In this document: one piece after another, positions 1 through 6,096 of the stretch
Layout of the letters: every line of letters begins with the position of its first letter
Position numbering within the stretch: position 1 is the stretch's first letter
Assembly (NCBI GenBank): GCA_039798005.1
Contig: JBDKGV010000132.1
Location: 1 to 9,341 of the forward strand
Direction: 5' to 3'
DNA: 9,341 bases
Source of the DNA: JBDKGV01 sp039798005
GTDB taxonomy: Bacteria; Fibrobacterota; Fibrobacteria; UBA5070
The notes under the pieces: generated by a model
Seen by the model: the letters and a program-made list of their open reading frames with translations, nothing else
What the model was told of the DNA's origin: nothing
The model's database searches: none
Program-made: the position numbers and the translations under genes

Positions 1-582
1 GGTGACGGCAAGGGCCGAGAGCGGGTCGGCTTCGATCGAGCCCTTGAGGGACTTGGCGTCGACGCCGTTCTTCTTGGCCAAGGCCAAGAGCAGGGCACCG
101 AAGGCCACGCCATTGGCGCCTGCGCGCAGGTAGACGGGGGTGGCAGCGAGGTCGATGCCGGCCAGAGCCGTCTCGAGGTCGGCAAGGCTTGCCACGGAAA
201 GACCGGCAGCGGAGCCGTTGTCCAGCACGATGTTGAGCTCGTCCTGTCCACGGGACAGATCAAGCTTGGCGGCCTTGTTGAACTCGGAAGCCGAGCCGTA
301 CGGCAGCTCCTGAGACACCTGCCAGGCGCCGTTCATGTAACCGGCGACATTGTCGCCGCGCGAACCGCCCTGACCGGGAAGCTGGCCGATGTGGGCGAGG
401 TTCTCGGCATCTTCCTTGCGGTAGATGGGCTGGATGGTGATTCCTTCGTAAGTCTCGGTCAGCATCTTCTTGTCGAAGGGCGCGCCCTTCAGCAGTGCTT
501 CCGCCGCAAGCTTCCACTCCTCGTAGGAGTTGGGGGGAAATTCCTCCAGCAAGCGTTTCCGGTTCTCAGGATTCTGGCTCAT
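1..582 (-). CDS. mutA: Methylmalonyl-CoA mutase small (beta) subunit, N-terminal part; runs off the window edge
   Basis: This is the non-catalytic partner of the B12-dependent mutase that interconverts succinyl-CoA and (R)-methylmalonyl-CoA in propionate metabolism in the cytoplasm. The first 194 residues are visible. They begin MSQNPENRKRLLEEFPPNSY and include the family's early block FPPNSYEEWKLAAEALLKGA. Next come a TYEGITIQPIYRKED block that leads into the substrate barrel, PGQGGSRGDN, then WQVSQELPYG, and an ARGQ-like LSRGQDELNIVLD block. The last visible part resembles the small-subunit pattern ADPLxALA. The C-terminus and any partner mutB lie beyond position 1 on the same strand. The ATG at 582 is preceded by a TAAGGAG Shine-Dalgarno (600-594), which fixes the start. 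The small-subunit assignment rests on remembered family pattern; the large subunit differs after PG (it has RGPYPTMY-type sequence). A separate B12-domain check is not possible here. Confidence 0.9.
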   Translation of the reverse strand, partial: MSQNPENRKRLLEEFPPNSYEEWKLAAEALLKGAPFDKKMLTETYEGITIQPIYRKEDAENLAHIGQLPGQGGSRGDNVAGYMNGAWQVSQELPYGSASEFNKAAKLDLSRGQDELNIVLDNGSAAGLSVASLADLETALAGIDLAATPVYLRAGANGVAFGALLLALAKKNGVDAKSLKGSIEADPLSALAVT

Positions 583-593
583 GAGTGTTCTTT

Positions 594-600
594 CTCCTTA
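594..600 (-). promoter_or_regulatory. Shine-Dalgarno site of mutA
   Basis: On the minus strand TAAGGAG lies 11 bases before the ATG at 582. It is a near-perfect anti-16S complement and decides the start. It also shows that this organism does use Shine-Dalgarno initiation, which matters when judging genes here that lack one. Confidence 0.75.
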
Positions 601-626
601 AGACCTGGTGGCATCCAGTGACGGCG

Positions 627-662
627 CAAAGATAGCAAGCGGAGTTTCTGATCCGCTGAAAA
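627..662 (-). promoter_or_regulatory. Candidate FCB-type (-33/-7) promoter of mutA
   Basis: Read on the minus strand, TATCTTTG (634-627) matches the Bacteroidota -7 consensus TAnnTTTG exactly. A TTTTC at 662-658 sits 23 bases upstream, as an imperfect stand-in for the -33 TTTG box. Transcription would start near 621-624. That leaves a leader of about 40 bases containing the Shine-Dalgarno site, a sensible geometry. The consensus is known for Bacteroidota; its use here is inferred. Confidence 0.45.
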
Positions 663-926
663 GGTGACCATTCCATCGGAAAATCAGATCCGGAATCGAT
701 CCCGTCGGGTTATCGGAGCACGATGGCCCCTTTTCCCGCCCTGTTCGCCCATTCCTTCGCTTTGACAGTTCCTGTCATGGGCTCGCCAAGCCGGGCCACT
801 GCCGAGCGACGGCGGCCGGTCTTGGCCCTGCGGGCGACGGTCGGGGGGAGGTCGCACTTCATTCGCAGCCACTTCGCATGGTCTCTGCCAACCGGCTCGC
901 GTCATCCATTCGCAGCGCAGCAGCAG
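635..926. other. Gene-free stretch between mutA promoter and repeat A
   Basis: Open frames here are low-complexity arginine- or proline-rich shadows with no ribosome site and no family resemblance, so no gene is called. The only structure seen is a small perfect hairpin, TGACAG-TTC-CTGTCA at 763-777, with no T-run behind it. No tRNA or other RNA gene was recognised. The sequence just before repeat A (912-926) already resembles that before repeat B (1568-1582). Confidence 0.5.
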
Positions 927-1069
927 GCCCACCCCGCCCAGCTTCGCTGGCCACCCCTCCGGAGGAGGGGAAGATTCGCAACAGTCGCAACAGCATTGGC
1001 ATAGACGCCGTAGGCCCCATTGTTCATTTCCCCTCCCCTGGAGGAGTGCCCCGCCGGGGCGGGGTGGTC
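927..1069. repeat. Palindromic MITE-like repeat, copy A (143 bp)
   Basis: The copy begins with a CCACCCCG arm (929 on) and ends with the inverted form CGGGGTGGTC (1060-1069). The two arms are about 43-45 bp imperfect inverted repeats. Each holds its own small palindrome of the CCCTCC-GGA-GGAGGG kind (left arm around 954-970). The core of about 55 bp contains a perfect tandem 9-mer, TCGCAACAG twice (976-993). Aligned by hand, copy A matches copy B at 1583-1724 with about nine mismatches and one indel, roughly 93 percent identity. The right arm overlaps the 3' end of the DUF559 gene and supplies its last codons and stop. No transposase is encoded within it. It could be a MITE, a BIME-like extragenic palindrome, or one end of a larger element carrying the nuclease. 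Confidence 0.85.
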
Positions 1070-1491
1070 CTGCCGCAACGGTTGGATGGCGTTTCTGCCT
1101 CCGCTTCCGATGACTCCAGCACAGGGCAGAGTCGTTGCGTCAAAAGGTTCACGACCCCGGAAAGGTTACGGAAGACCTCCACCACAGGAATATGGATCAC
1201 CTGCAAGCCAAGGCTCATCAAGAAGGCGTCCCGTATCGCATCGTATTCCACCTTGTCGTCGTGGCTTTTGCCATCCACTTCGACCACGGCTCTTTTCTCT
1301 GCGCAGTAGAAGTCGACGATGTAATTGCCGATGATCTTTTGGCGGTCGAAATCCAGTCCCATGAGCTGGCCTTTCTTGAGTCGATTCCAGAGCAAGACTT
1401 CCGACAGATTTCTGGCCTTCCGCAATTCGCGCGCCCGCTCCTTGAGTTTTGGGTTGTAAGGCAGGGATAGGTATGCGGCGGAGTCTCTCAT
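1024..1491 (-). CDS. DUF559 family endonuclease-like protein (Vsr/PD-(D/E)XK fold), embedded in repeats
   Basis: A 155-residue cytoplasmic protein of the DUF559 (PF04480) group, which is related in fold to the very-short-patch repair endonuclease. Visible family marks are ARELRKARNLSEVLLWNRLK with Glu31 near the N-terminus, then GLDFDRQ, then the core IVDFYC (Asp60) and VVEVDGKSH (Glu71, Asp73, His77). YDAIRDAFLMSLGLQVIHIP follows, with Asp84 and Arg87. All expected acidic residues are present, so the protein may be an active nuclease. The family's true substrate is unknown. The domain ends near residue 115. The last 15 residues (TTPPRRGTPPGEGK tail) are translated from the arm of repeat A, and the stop at 1026-1024 lies there too. 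No convincing ribosome site precedes the ATG at 1491. The start is chosen because the domain's normal N-terminus follows directly and the next in-frame Met is residue 44. Confidence 0.85.
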   Translation of the reverse strand: MRDSAAYLSLPYNPKLKERARELRKARNLSEVLLWNRLKKGQLMGLDFDRQKIIGNYIVDFYCAEKRAVVEVDGKSHDDKVEYDAIRDAFLMSLGLQVIHIPVVEVFRNLSGVVNLLTQRLCPVLESSEAEAETPSNRCGRTTPPRRGTPPGEGK

Positions 1492-1525
1492 TGATGTGTC
1501 CGTCTGGCGATGCTGGTAACCGCAG

Positions 1526-1540
1526 CAGCACTTTGTGCTG
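1526..1540. repeat. Perfect hairpin just upstream of the DUF559 gene
   Basis: CAGCAC (1526-1531), a TTT loop and GTGCTG (1535-1540) form a perfect 6-bp stem between the nuclease start codon and the truncated repeat arm. It has no T-run on either side that would make it a terminator. It could belong to the mobile unit or to the leader of the nuclease mRNA. Confidence 0.5.
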
Positions 1541-1541
1541 T

Positions 1542-1562
1542 ACCACCCCGTCCGGCTTCGCC
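1542..1562 (+). repeat. Truncated third copy of the repeat arm
   Basis: ACCACCCCGTCCGGCTTCGC copies the outer 20 bp of the left arm of repeat B (1584 on) with one mismatch, then stops. It lies about 41 bp before that arm. All three left-arm copies (927, 1542, 1583) follow a CAGCAGCA stretch within about 15 bases, which suggests a preferred target or shared flanking sequence. Confidence 0.65.
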
Positions 1563-1582
1563 AATGCGCAACACAGCAGCAA

Positions 1583-1724
1583 GACCACCCCGTCCAGCTT
1601 CGCTGGCCACCCCTCCGGAGGAGGGGAAGAATCGCAACAGTCGCAACGGCATTGGCATAGACGCCGTAGGCCCCTTGTCCATTTCCCCTCCTATGGAGGG
1701 GTGCCCCGGAGGGGCGGGGTGGTC
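1583..1724. repeat. Palindromic MITE-like repeat, copy B (142 bp)
   Basis: The element opens with GACCACCCCG (1583-1592) and closes with the exact inverse CGGGGTGGTC (1715-1724). Inside, the arms share ACCACCCCG, CACCCCTCC and AGGAGGGGAA in inverted orientation; the left arm has four extra bases. The whole unit can fold into a long hairpin or cruciform. It lies in the same orientation as copy A and on the far side of the DUF559 gene. The near identity of the two copies, core included, suggests recent duplication or gene conversion. No open frame in it has a family resemblance. Confidence 0.85.
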
Positions 1725-1795
1725 CGCCGAAGGCGGGCGTGGGTTGCCCGGGAGATCAGGCCACTGACGACTTGTTCGGTCTCAACATCGTTCAT
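1691..1795 (-). CDS. Mini-ORF of 34 codons ending inside repeat B; possible gene remnant
   Basis: On the minus strand an ATG at 1795 opens MNDVETEQVVSGLISRATHA. It runs into the arm of repeat B and stops with TAG at 1693-1691, so its tail reads TTPPLRGTPP. This is the same reading frame the DUF559 gene uses in repeat A. A GGAAGG ribosome-like site lies 5 bases before the ATG. The first 20 residues are not recognised. They could be the beginning of a gene that the repeat cut off, or a chance frame. It sits about 52 bp downstream of the FISUMP stop on the same strand. Existence as a real gene is unproven. Confidence 0.25.
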   Translation of the reverse strand: MNDVETEQVVSGLISRATHARLRRTTPPLRGTPP

Positions 1796-1846
1796 GGGTG
1801 CCTTCCGTCTAAATGACAGATGTCGCATATCCCGTCAGGTCACGCT

Positions 1847-2920
1847 TCAGTTTTGGATGCAACGCAAGGGGATTGCGTATTTCTTGGCGAAAGTGCTCTC
1901 CTTGACCGCTTCCAGTCCATCATCGTAGAGCCCAAGAGCCGTGACACTCACCCAGTCATTGTTCTCGTTGCTGGACCAGAAGTAGGCGTACTCGCGAATG
2001 TAGAAGAAGTTGCCCTTGACCTTGTTGCGATAGCCCGCAGGAAGCGCCGTGAAGCCGGCTTCGTTGGTTGCGATGTTCGTATACCAAAGACTGCTTTTGG
2101 CCTTGAGCTTGGTGCCTGTATAAGCAGCCTCCATCGCGGTGTCCGTGAGCTTGACCCACTCACGCCCGCTCGGGATGTGCCACCCGCTCGGGCAGATGCC
2201 TTGGCGCGGCAAGGTGCCGAACCATCCCGTGACATCGTATTCAGACGCCAAGGCCATGGCTGCGGCCCACTGGTACAACCGTCCGTAGGTTGCACAATTG
2301 CTGGCCTCGCCTGCGTAGCACCAGGAACTGTCCACCTTGAAGTTCAGGTTCTGCGCCATCCAAGTCTGCGTCTTGATCTTCACGGTACGATAGGTCTGAC
2401 CATCGCGGGAATCCTTGAGATAGCCGTAAACGATCGACGGATTGAAGTTCGTGTCCAAGACACGGACAATTCCCGTCATTTTCAGGATCGAAAGCGTGTC
2501 CCGCAGGCGCACCTTGCCATTCCATGAATACAAGAGCGTGTCCTGAAGTCCCGTGACGCGCGCGGCCCCCATCGAAGTCCCCGACCCTGCCGACGCGGCT
2601 CCCTGACCACGCCCTGCGACATCCCGGCCATCGAAGCGCACATGCAGCCGTCCCTCCTCAAGCATCAGACGCCCCGAGGCAACCGGCATCGCCTGACGAA
2701 CCTGAACTCCCGTGGGAGTCGAGCTCAAGCTCCAAAGCCCTGCGGCGTCGGTGGTCGCGCTCTGGCCCGCCAGCGCAAGCTTCACGGTCACGCCCGGCAT
2801 GGGCTTGCCGTCCTTGTCGAGCACCGTGCCGGAAAGGGCGACCTCGGCTGCGGCAACGGGCAACGAAAGGGCAAGCAGTGCGGCACACAGGCCAGCAAGC
2901 CCGAGACGGGAGGATTTCAT
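1847..2920 (-). CDS. Secreted FISUMP-domain (Fib_succ_major) protein with an N-terminal carboxypeptidase-regulatory-like domain
   Basis: A 357-residue exported protein. Residues 1-25 form a signal peptide (MKSSRLGLAG, a Leu/Ala core, then PVAAA before Glu26). Residues 26-72 look like a CarboxypepD_reg or transthyretin-like beta domain (GTVLDKDGKPMPGVTV, TDAAGLWSL). Residues 75-150 are a Gly/Ser/Ala-rich linker region including YSWNGKVRLRDT. Residues 167-357 are the Fib_succ_major domain, with blocks DGQTYRTVKI, TWMAQNLNF, CATYGRLYQWAAAM, GICPSGWHIPS, GFTALPAGYR and YFWSSNE, and a final LRCIQN. Cys201, Cys209, Cys243 and Cys354 could pair as disulfides outside the cytoplasm. The family's molecular role is unknown; it is often surface-attached in Fibrobacter. 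The ATG at 2920 is chosen over upstream Mets because it directly begins the signal peptide and follows GGAG at a 5-base spacing. Confidence 0.88.
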   Translation of the reverse strand: MKSSRLGLAGLCAALLALSLPVAAAEVALSGTVLDKDGKPMPGVTVKLALAGQSATTDAAGLWSLSSTPTGVQVRQAMPVASGRLMLEEGRLHVRFDGRDVAGRGQGAASAGSGTSMGAARVTGLQDTLLYSWNGKVRLRDTLSILKMTGIVRVLDTNFNPSIVYGYLKDSRDGQTYRTVKIKTQTWMAQNLNFKVDSSWCYAGEASNCATYGRLYQWAAAMALASEYDVTGWFGTLPRQGICPSGWHIPSGREWVKLTDTAMEAAYTGTKLKAKSSLWYTNIATNEAGFTALPAGYRNKVKGNFFYIREYAYFWSSNENNDWVSVTALGLYDDGLEAVKESTFAKKYAIPLRCIQN

Positions 2921-2957
2921 GAACGCTCCATGAGTGCGGGACCAGAACATGCTCTTC

Positions 2958-2986
2958 AAGCTATTGCAGATCCTGAAAGGTGTAAA
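2958..2986 (-). promoter_or_regulatory. Candidate promoter of the FISUMP gene
   Basis: On the minus strand TTTACA (2986-2981) and TAGCTT (2963-2958) are separated by exactly 17 bases, a sigma-70-like geometry. The -10 match is poor (three of six). Read as an FCB promoter, TAGCTTG also misses TAnnTTTG by one base. A start near 2951 would give a leader of about 30 bases ending in the GGAG site at 2929-2926. Confidence 0.28.
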
Positions 2987-3088
2987 GGGCCCCTGCATCC
3001 CCCATTGGTGCAAGCGCACCAATTCACTCCATCCATTCATGACCGGATGACCAGAGTTTGGGCACACTGCACATCTGCGCAGAATCCC

Positions 3089-3121
3089 TTTGCTTCGCTC
3101 CTCCACAGTTTGATACCTTTG
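3089..3121 (+). promoter_or_regulatory. Candidate FCB-type (-33/-7) promoter of the glycosyltransferase operon
   Basis: TTTG (3089-3092), a 21-base spacer and TACCTTTG (3114-3121) match both boxes of the Bacteroidota promoter consensus (TTTG, then TAnnTTTG) without a mismatch. Transcription would begin around 3125-3129, essentially on the ATG at 3128. The first gene would then be leaderless or nearly so. This agrees with the absence of any Shine-Dalgarno sequence before it. Confidence 0.5.
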
Positions 3122-3127
3122 ATGTCT

Positions 3128-4441
3128 ATGTCAGAGCGTCGCATCCTGCACCTCCAAGCCGACTTCATGGGTACCGTGCGTCTGGTCGCGTCCATCGCCT
3201 GCGAGTTCGGAAGGTATCTCCCCAAGCTCTGGCGCCTCAGGCGCGTCTACCGTCGGCGTTCCAAGAACGTCGAACCCGTCGTGGTCCTGATGGGCGACAA
3301 CATGGATGCCACCCACGGCATCTCCGTCAGCTCCCAGCGTCTGGTGCGCGATCTGCGTGCCCAAGGCAAGCACATCTTCATGGTGGGCGTCTCCCACAGC
3401 CGGAACAAGCCCGGTGCCCGCACCGAGGACGGCGCCGTGCACATGCTGCGCGCCCATGTCGTGCAGGATCTGTTCGGATACCCCGGACAGGAGCTTGCCT
3501 TTCCGGCGCTGGATGCGGTCATCGACCTGCTGGCTCGCCACCCGGTCGACATCATCGAGATCGAGACCCCGGGAATCTTCGGACTGCTGGTCGTCATCCT
3601 CGGCCCTCTCCTCGGCATCTCCGTCGTCCAGAACTACCGCACCGATCTGGTGAGCTACTACCGGATGCTCTTGAACAACCCCCTGTTCATCGAGTTTCTG
3701 GAGTGGTACACCCGCAGCTTCCTCAATTGCGGGGACCGCGTGGTCGTCCCGAGCCTCGCCTTCCGCGAGGATGTCATCAACTTCGGCATCGCCCGTTCCA
3801 AGGTGATCCAGCTCCCGCGCGGCGTGGAGCTGTCCCGCTTCCATCCCGATCACGCCGACCGCTCCGCCTGGAAGGCCTACGGCGACTTCGACGGTCCCAT
3901 CGTGCTGTTCCTTGGACGCGTTTCGAAGGAAAAGGGGTTGGAAACCCTGATCGAGGCATGGCCCGAGATCCAGCGCAAACACCCCGATGCCATCTTGGGC
4001 GTGGTCGGGGACGGTCCCTTCCGGGCCGAGTTCGAGACGCGGATGAAGAAAATCGGCCGCGCCATGTTCGCCGGCATGGTGGTCGGCGACGAGTTGCCCA
4101 AGCTGGTCGCAAGCTGCGCCGTGCTTGCCTTCCCCAGCACCACCGACACCTTCGGAAACGCCGTGCTGGAAGCCTTGGCCAGCGGCGTCCCGGCGGTGGT
4201 CACAGACAAGGGCGGTCCTTGCGAAATCGTACAGGACGGCCAAAGCGGCATGATCATCCACGGCAACGAGCCCACGACCCTTGCGTGGAGCGTGAACCAT
4301 CTGCTGTCCCAGGAACCCTTGCGCAAGCGCTTGAGCCTTTGCGCCCGTGAGCGGGCCGAGGAATTCTCCCCCGAACGCGCCACGACGCGTCAGTGGGAAT
4401 TCTTCCGTGACCTGCAGACCCGCCGCCGCCCGAGGAACTGA
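3128..4441 (+). CDS. GT4-family glycosyltransferase (SqdX/MgtA-like)
   Basis: A 437-residue GT-B fold enzyme expected to move a sugar from a nucleotide sugar to a lipid or envelope acceptor at the inner face of the membrane. Residues 51-210 form the acceptor domain: VVVLMGDNMDATHGIS, a hydrophobic stretch IFGLLVVILGPLLGISVV (150-167) and NYRTDLVSYY. Residues 215-425 form the donor domain: LPRGVELSRF, FLGRVSKEKGLETL (phosphate-binding Arg264 and Lys267/269), VVGDGP and the sugar-nucleotide motif TDTFGNAVLEALASG. That motif carries Asp340-x7-Glu348 in place of the usual E-x7-E, as seen in SqdX/MgtA-type members. A basic 48-residue N-terminal extension may aid membrane contact. No Shine-Dalgarno is seen; ATG 3122 is an alternative start two codons earlier. 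The stop overlaps recN by one base (TGATG). The exact sugar and acceptor cannot be read from the sequence. Confidence 0.88.
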   Translation: MSERRILHLQADFMGTVRLVASIACEFGRYLPKLWRLRRVYRRRSKNVEPVVVLMGDNMDATHGISVSSQRLVRDLRAQGKHIFMVGVSHSRNKPGARTEDGAVHMLRAHVVQDLFGYPGQELAFPALDAVIDLLARHPVDIIEIETPGIFGLLVVILGPLLGISVVQNYRTDLVSYYRMLLNNPLFIEFLEWYTRSFLNCGDRVVVPSLAFREDVINFGIARSKVIQLPRGVELSRFHPDHADRSAWKAYGDFDGPIVLFLGRVSKEKGLETLIEAWPEIQRKHPDAILGVVGDGPFRAEFETRMKKIGRAMFAGMVVGDELPKLVASCAVLAFPSTTDTFGNAVLEALASGVPAVVTDKGGPCEIVQDGQSGMIIHGNEPTTLAWSVNHLLSQEPLRKRLSLCARERAEEFSPERATTRQWEFFRDLQTRRRPRN

Positions 4442-6096
4442 TGCTTCTGGAATTGGAAATCCGCGATCTGGCCATCTTTGAAAAGGCCCAAGTCGAGATC
4501 CCTGAAGGCTTCGTCGCCCTCACCGGCGAGACGGGAAGCGGCAAGAGCGTCTTCCTTTCCGCACTCGATCTCCTGCGCGGTCTGCGCGCCGATGCGTCCA
4601 TGGTTCGTCAAGGAGCCGACAAGGCCGTGGTTTCGGCCCGATTTGCCGCCCCGACCGACACGGCATTCCAAGCCCTGCTCGAGGAGATCGGCGCCGAGTG
4701 CGAAGAGGGCGAATTGCTCCTGGTGCGCGAGATCCAAGCCACGGGAAGATCCCGCGCCCGCGTCGGTGGAGCCAACGCCTCGGCCAAGGATCTTTCCCGC
4801 GTCGCCCGCCGCCTCTACGACGTCCACGGCCAGCACGCCGAGCAGCGCCTCTTCGACGAGGAGGAACACCTCCCCATCCTGACGCGTCTGGCCGGTGCCC
4901 AGGATCTGTTGGAAACCTACCGCACGAGCTGGAAGGCTTGGCGCGATCTGCTGACAAAGGCACGCGAGGTGAAGGAGCAGGCCCAGGAACTCGCCAAGCG
5001 CCGCGAATTTCTCGAGTTCCAATGGAAGGAACTGGAAGACGCCAAACTCCTGCCCGACGAGGAAAAGACGCTTCAAGACAAGCTCGATCTTCTTGGCCAG
5101 TTGGGACAGATGGGCGAATGGATGGGTCAAGCCCGCGGCGTCCTGCACGACGAGTCGCCGCTGCAACGCGCGATCTCCCAGCTTTCCAAGGTCGGACTGA
5201 AGCTCGCCTCGGCCGACCCCAAGCTCTCAGGAATGACGGAGATCATCGAGCGTCTGCGCGAAGCGACCTTGGAAGCCTCGGAGCTTGTCGAGGAGTACGA
5301 GATCCCGGCCGAGGCCGATCCGGCGGAACTGGATCGCATGAACGCGCGCCTTTCCGTCATCCAAAAGCTCAAGAGCCGCCACCGCTGCGACTATCCCGGA
5401 CTGGTCGCCCTGCACAAGTCCTTGCGGCATGACCTCGACCTGCTGGAGGACGGCGGCTACCAGGCCGAGCGTTTCGAGGCCCAGGCCAAGGGGGAACTCG
5501 AGAAGACCCTGGCCGTCGGACAGAATCTGTCCGCCCTGCGCGCCGCATCCGCCCGCACCCTGGATACCGAGGTCACCACCCGGCTGCAAGCGCTGGGAAT
5601 GCCCGGTGCCGAGTTCCGCACGCGCATGGATCACCTACCCGAACCGGCCTCCCAAGGACTTGAGAAGGCCGTCTTCGAACTTTGCCCCAATCCTGGCGAA
5701 GGGTTCCGGGAGCTTGCCGAAACCGCATCGGGCGGCGAAGCCAGCCGCATCATGCTGGCCATCACCGGCGTCCTTTCCGCCGCCGACCCGGTCCCGCTCT
5801 CGATCTTCGACGAAGTTGATACCGGGCTTGGTGGTGTCGTGGCCACGCGCGTCGCCCAAGAGCTTTCGCATCTGGCCCAAGGTCGGCAGGTGCTGGCCGT
5901 CACCCATCTGCCTCAGGTCGCCGCCAGCGCCGACCATCAACTCGCCATCGCCAAGGAAACCGTCGAAGGACGCACCCGCTCGAACCTGATCCGCCTGCGC
6001 GACAAGGATCGCGAAAATGAGATCTGCCGCATGCTTGGCGATCCCGACAACCTCACGGTGCGCGCCCACGCGGCCAAACTGCTGGAACCCCGATGA
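4441..6096 (+). CDS. recN: DNA repair protein RecN (SMC-like ATPase)
   Basis: RecN is a cytoplasmic SMC-like ATPase that acts at double-strand breaks in RecA-dependent recombination. The protein has 551 residues, very close to the 553 of E. coli RecN. It shows an N-terminal LEIRDLAIFEKAQVEIPEGF start and Walker A GETGSGKS (29-36). The RecN-specific DVHGQHAEQRLFD block is at 127-139. A long helical, coiled-coil-prone middle covers about 150-390. The ABC signature is ASGGEASRIMLAI (from 429), Walker B is SIFDEVDTGLGG (Asp457, Glu458), and the last block is VLAVTHLPQVAASADHQLAI. All catalytic motifs are intact. The ATG overlaps the glycosyltransferase stop by one base, with GAGGA four bases upstream, so it is probably translated by coupling. 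Its own stop overlaps the next start (ATGA). No LexA-type operator was recognised, and SOS control is not evident. Confidence 0.97.
   Translation: MLLELEIRDLAIFEKAQVEIPEGFVALTGETGSGKSVFLSALDLLRGLRADASMVRQGADKAVVSARFAAPTDTAFQALLEEIGAECEEGELLLVREIQATGRSRARVGGANASAKDLSRVARRLYDVHGQHAEQRLFDEEEHLPILTRLAGAQDLLETYRTSWKAWRDLLTKAREVKEQAQELAKRREFLEFQWKELEDAKLLPDEEKTLQDKLDLLGQLGQMGEWMGQARGVLHDESPLQRAISQLSKVGLKLASADPKLSGMTEIIERLREATLEASELVEEYEIPAEADPAELDRMNARLSVIQKLKSRHRCDYPGLVALHKSLRHDLDLLEDGGYQAERFEAQAKGELEKTLAVGQNLSALRAASARTLDTEVTTRLQALGMPGAEFRTRMDHLPEPASQGLEKAVFELCPNPGEGFRELAETASGGEASRIMLAITGVLSAADPVPLSIFDEVDTGLGGVVATRVAQELSHLAQGRQVLAVTHLPQVAASADHQLAIAKETVEGRTRSNLIRLRDKDRENEICRMLGDPDNLTVRAHAAKLLEPR

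Noticed and set aside
1149..1588. Alternative nuclease start or other frames over the DUF559 region (plus-strand 111 and 143 codons, minus-strand 140 codons)
   Set aside because: Only the 1024-1491 frame shows the DUF559 blocks. The others are frame-shifted shadows.
1488..1682. Minus-strand 64-codon open frame through repeat B
   Set aside because: Its sequence is almost wholly translated repeat, it has no ribosome site, and it overlaps the start of the DUF559 gene. Such frames recur wherever the repeat does.
911..1725. CRISPR array
   Set aside because: There are only two full copies, separated by a gene, with a palindromic 142-bp unit. There is no regular 25-40 bp repeat/spacer pattern and no cas gene.
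2642..3127. Upstream extension of the glycosyltransferase frame to 2642
   Set aside because: It would run antisense through the FISUMP signal peptide and both candidate promoters. GT4 proteins begin near the region encoded from 3128.
3131..4300. Long minus-strand open frame of 389 codons opposite the glycosyltransferase
   Set aside because: It mirrors a clear GT4 gene. Its Ala/Asp/Val/His-rich composition is typical of the antisense of GC-rich coding DNA, and no motif or ribosome site is present.
3058..4350. Plus-strand open frame of 430 codons in another frame of the glycosyltransferase
   Set aside because: It is Arg/Pro/His-rich, shows no family resemblance and fully overlaps the motif-bearing GT4 frame.
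4390..5166. Minus-strand open frame of 258 codons opposite recN
   Set aside because: Shadow of recN: the Walker A and coiled-coil-encoding sequence on the plus strand accounts for the openness.
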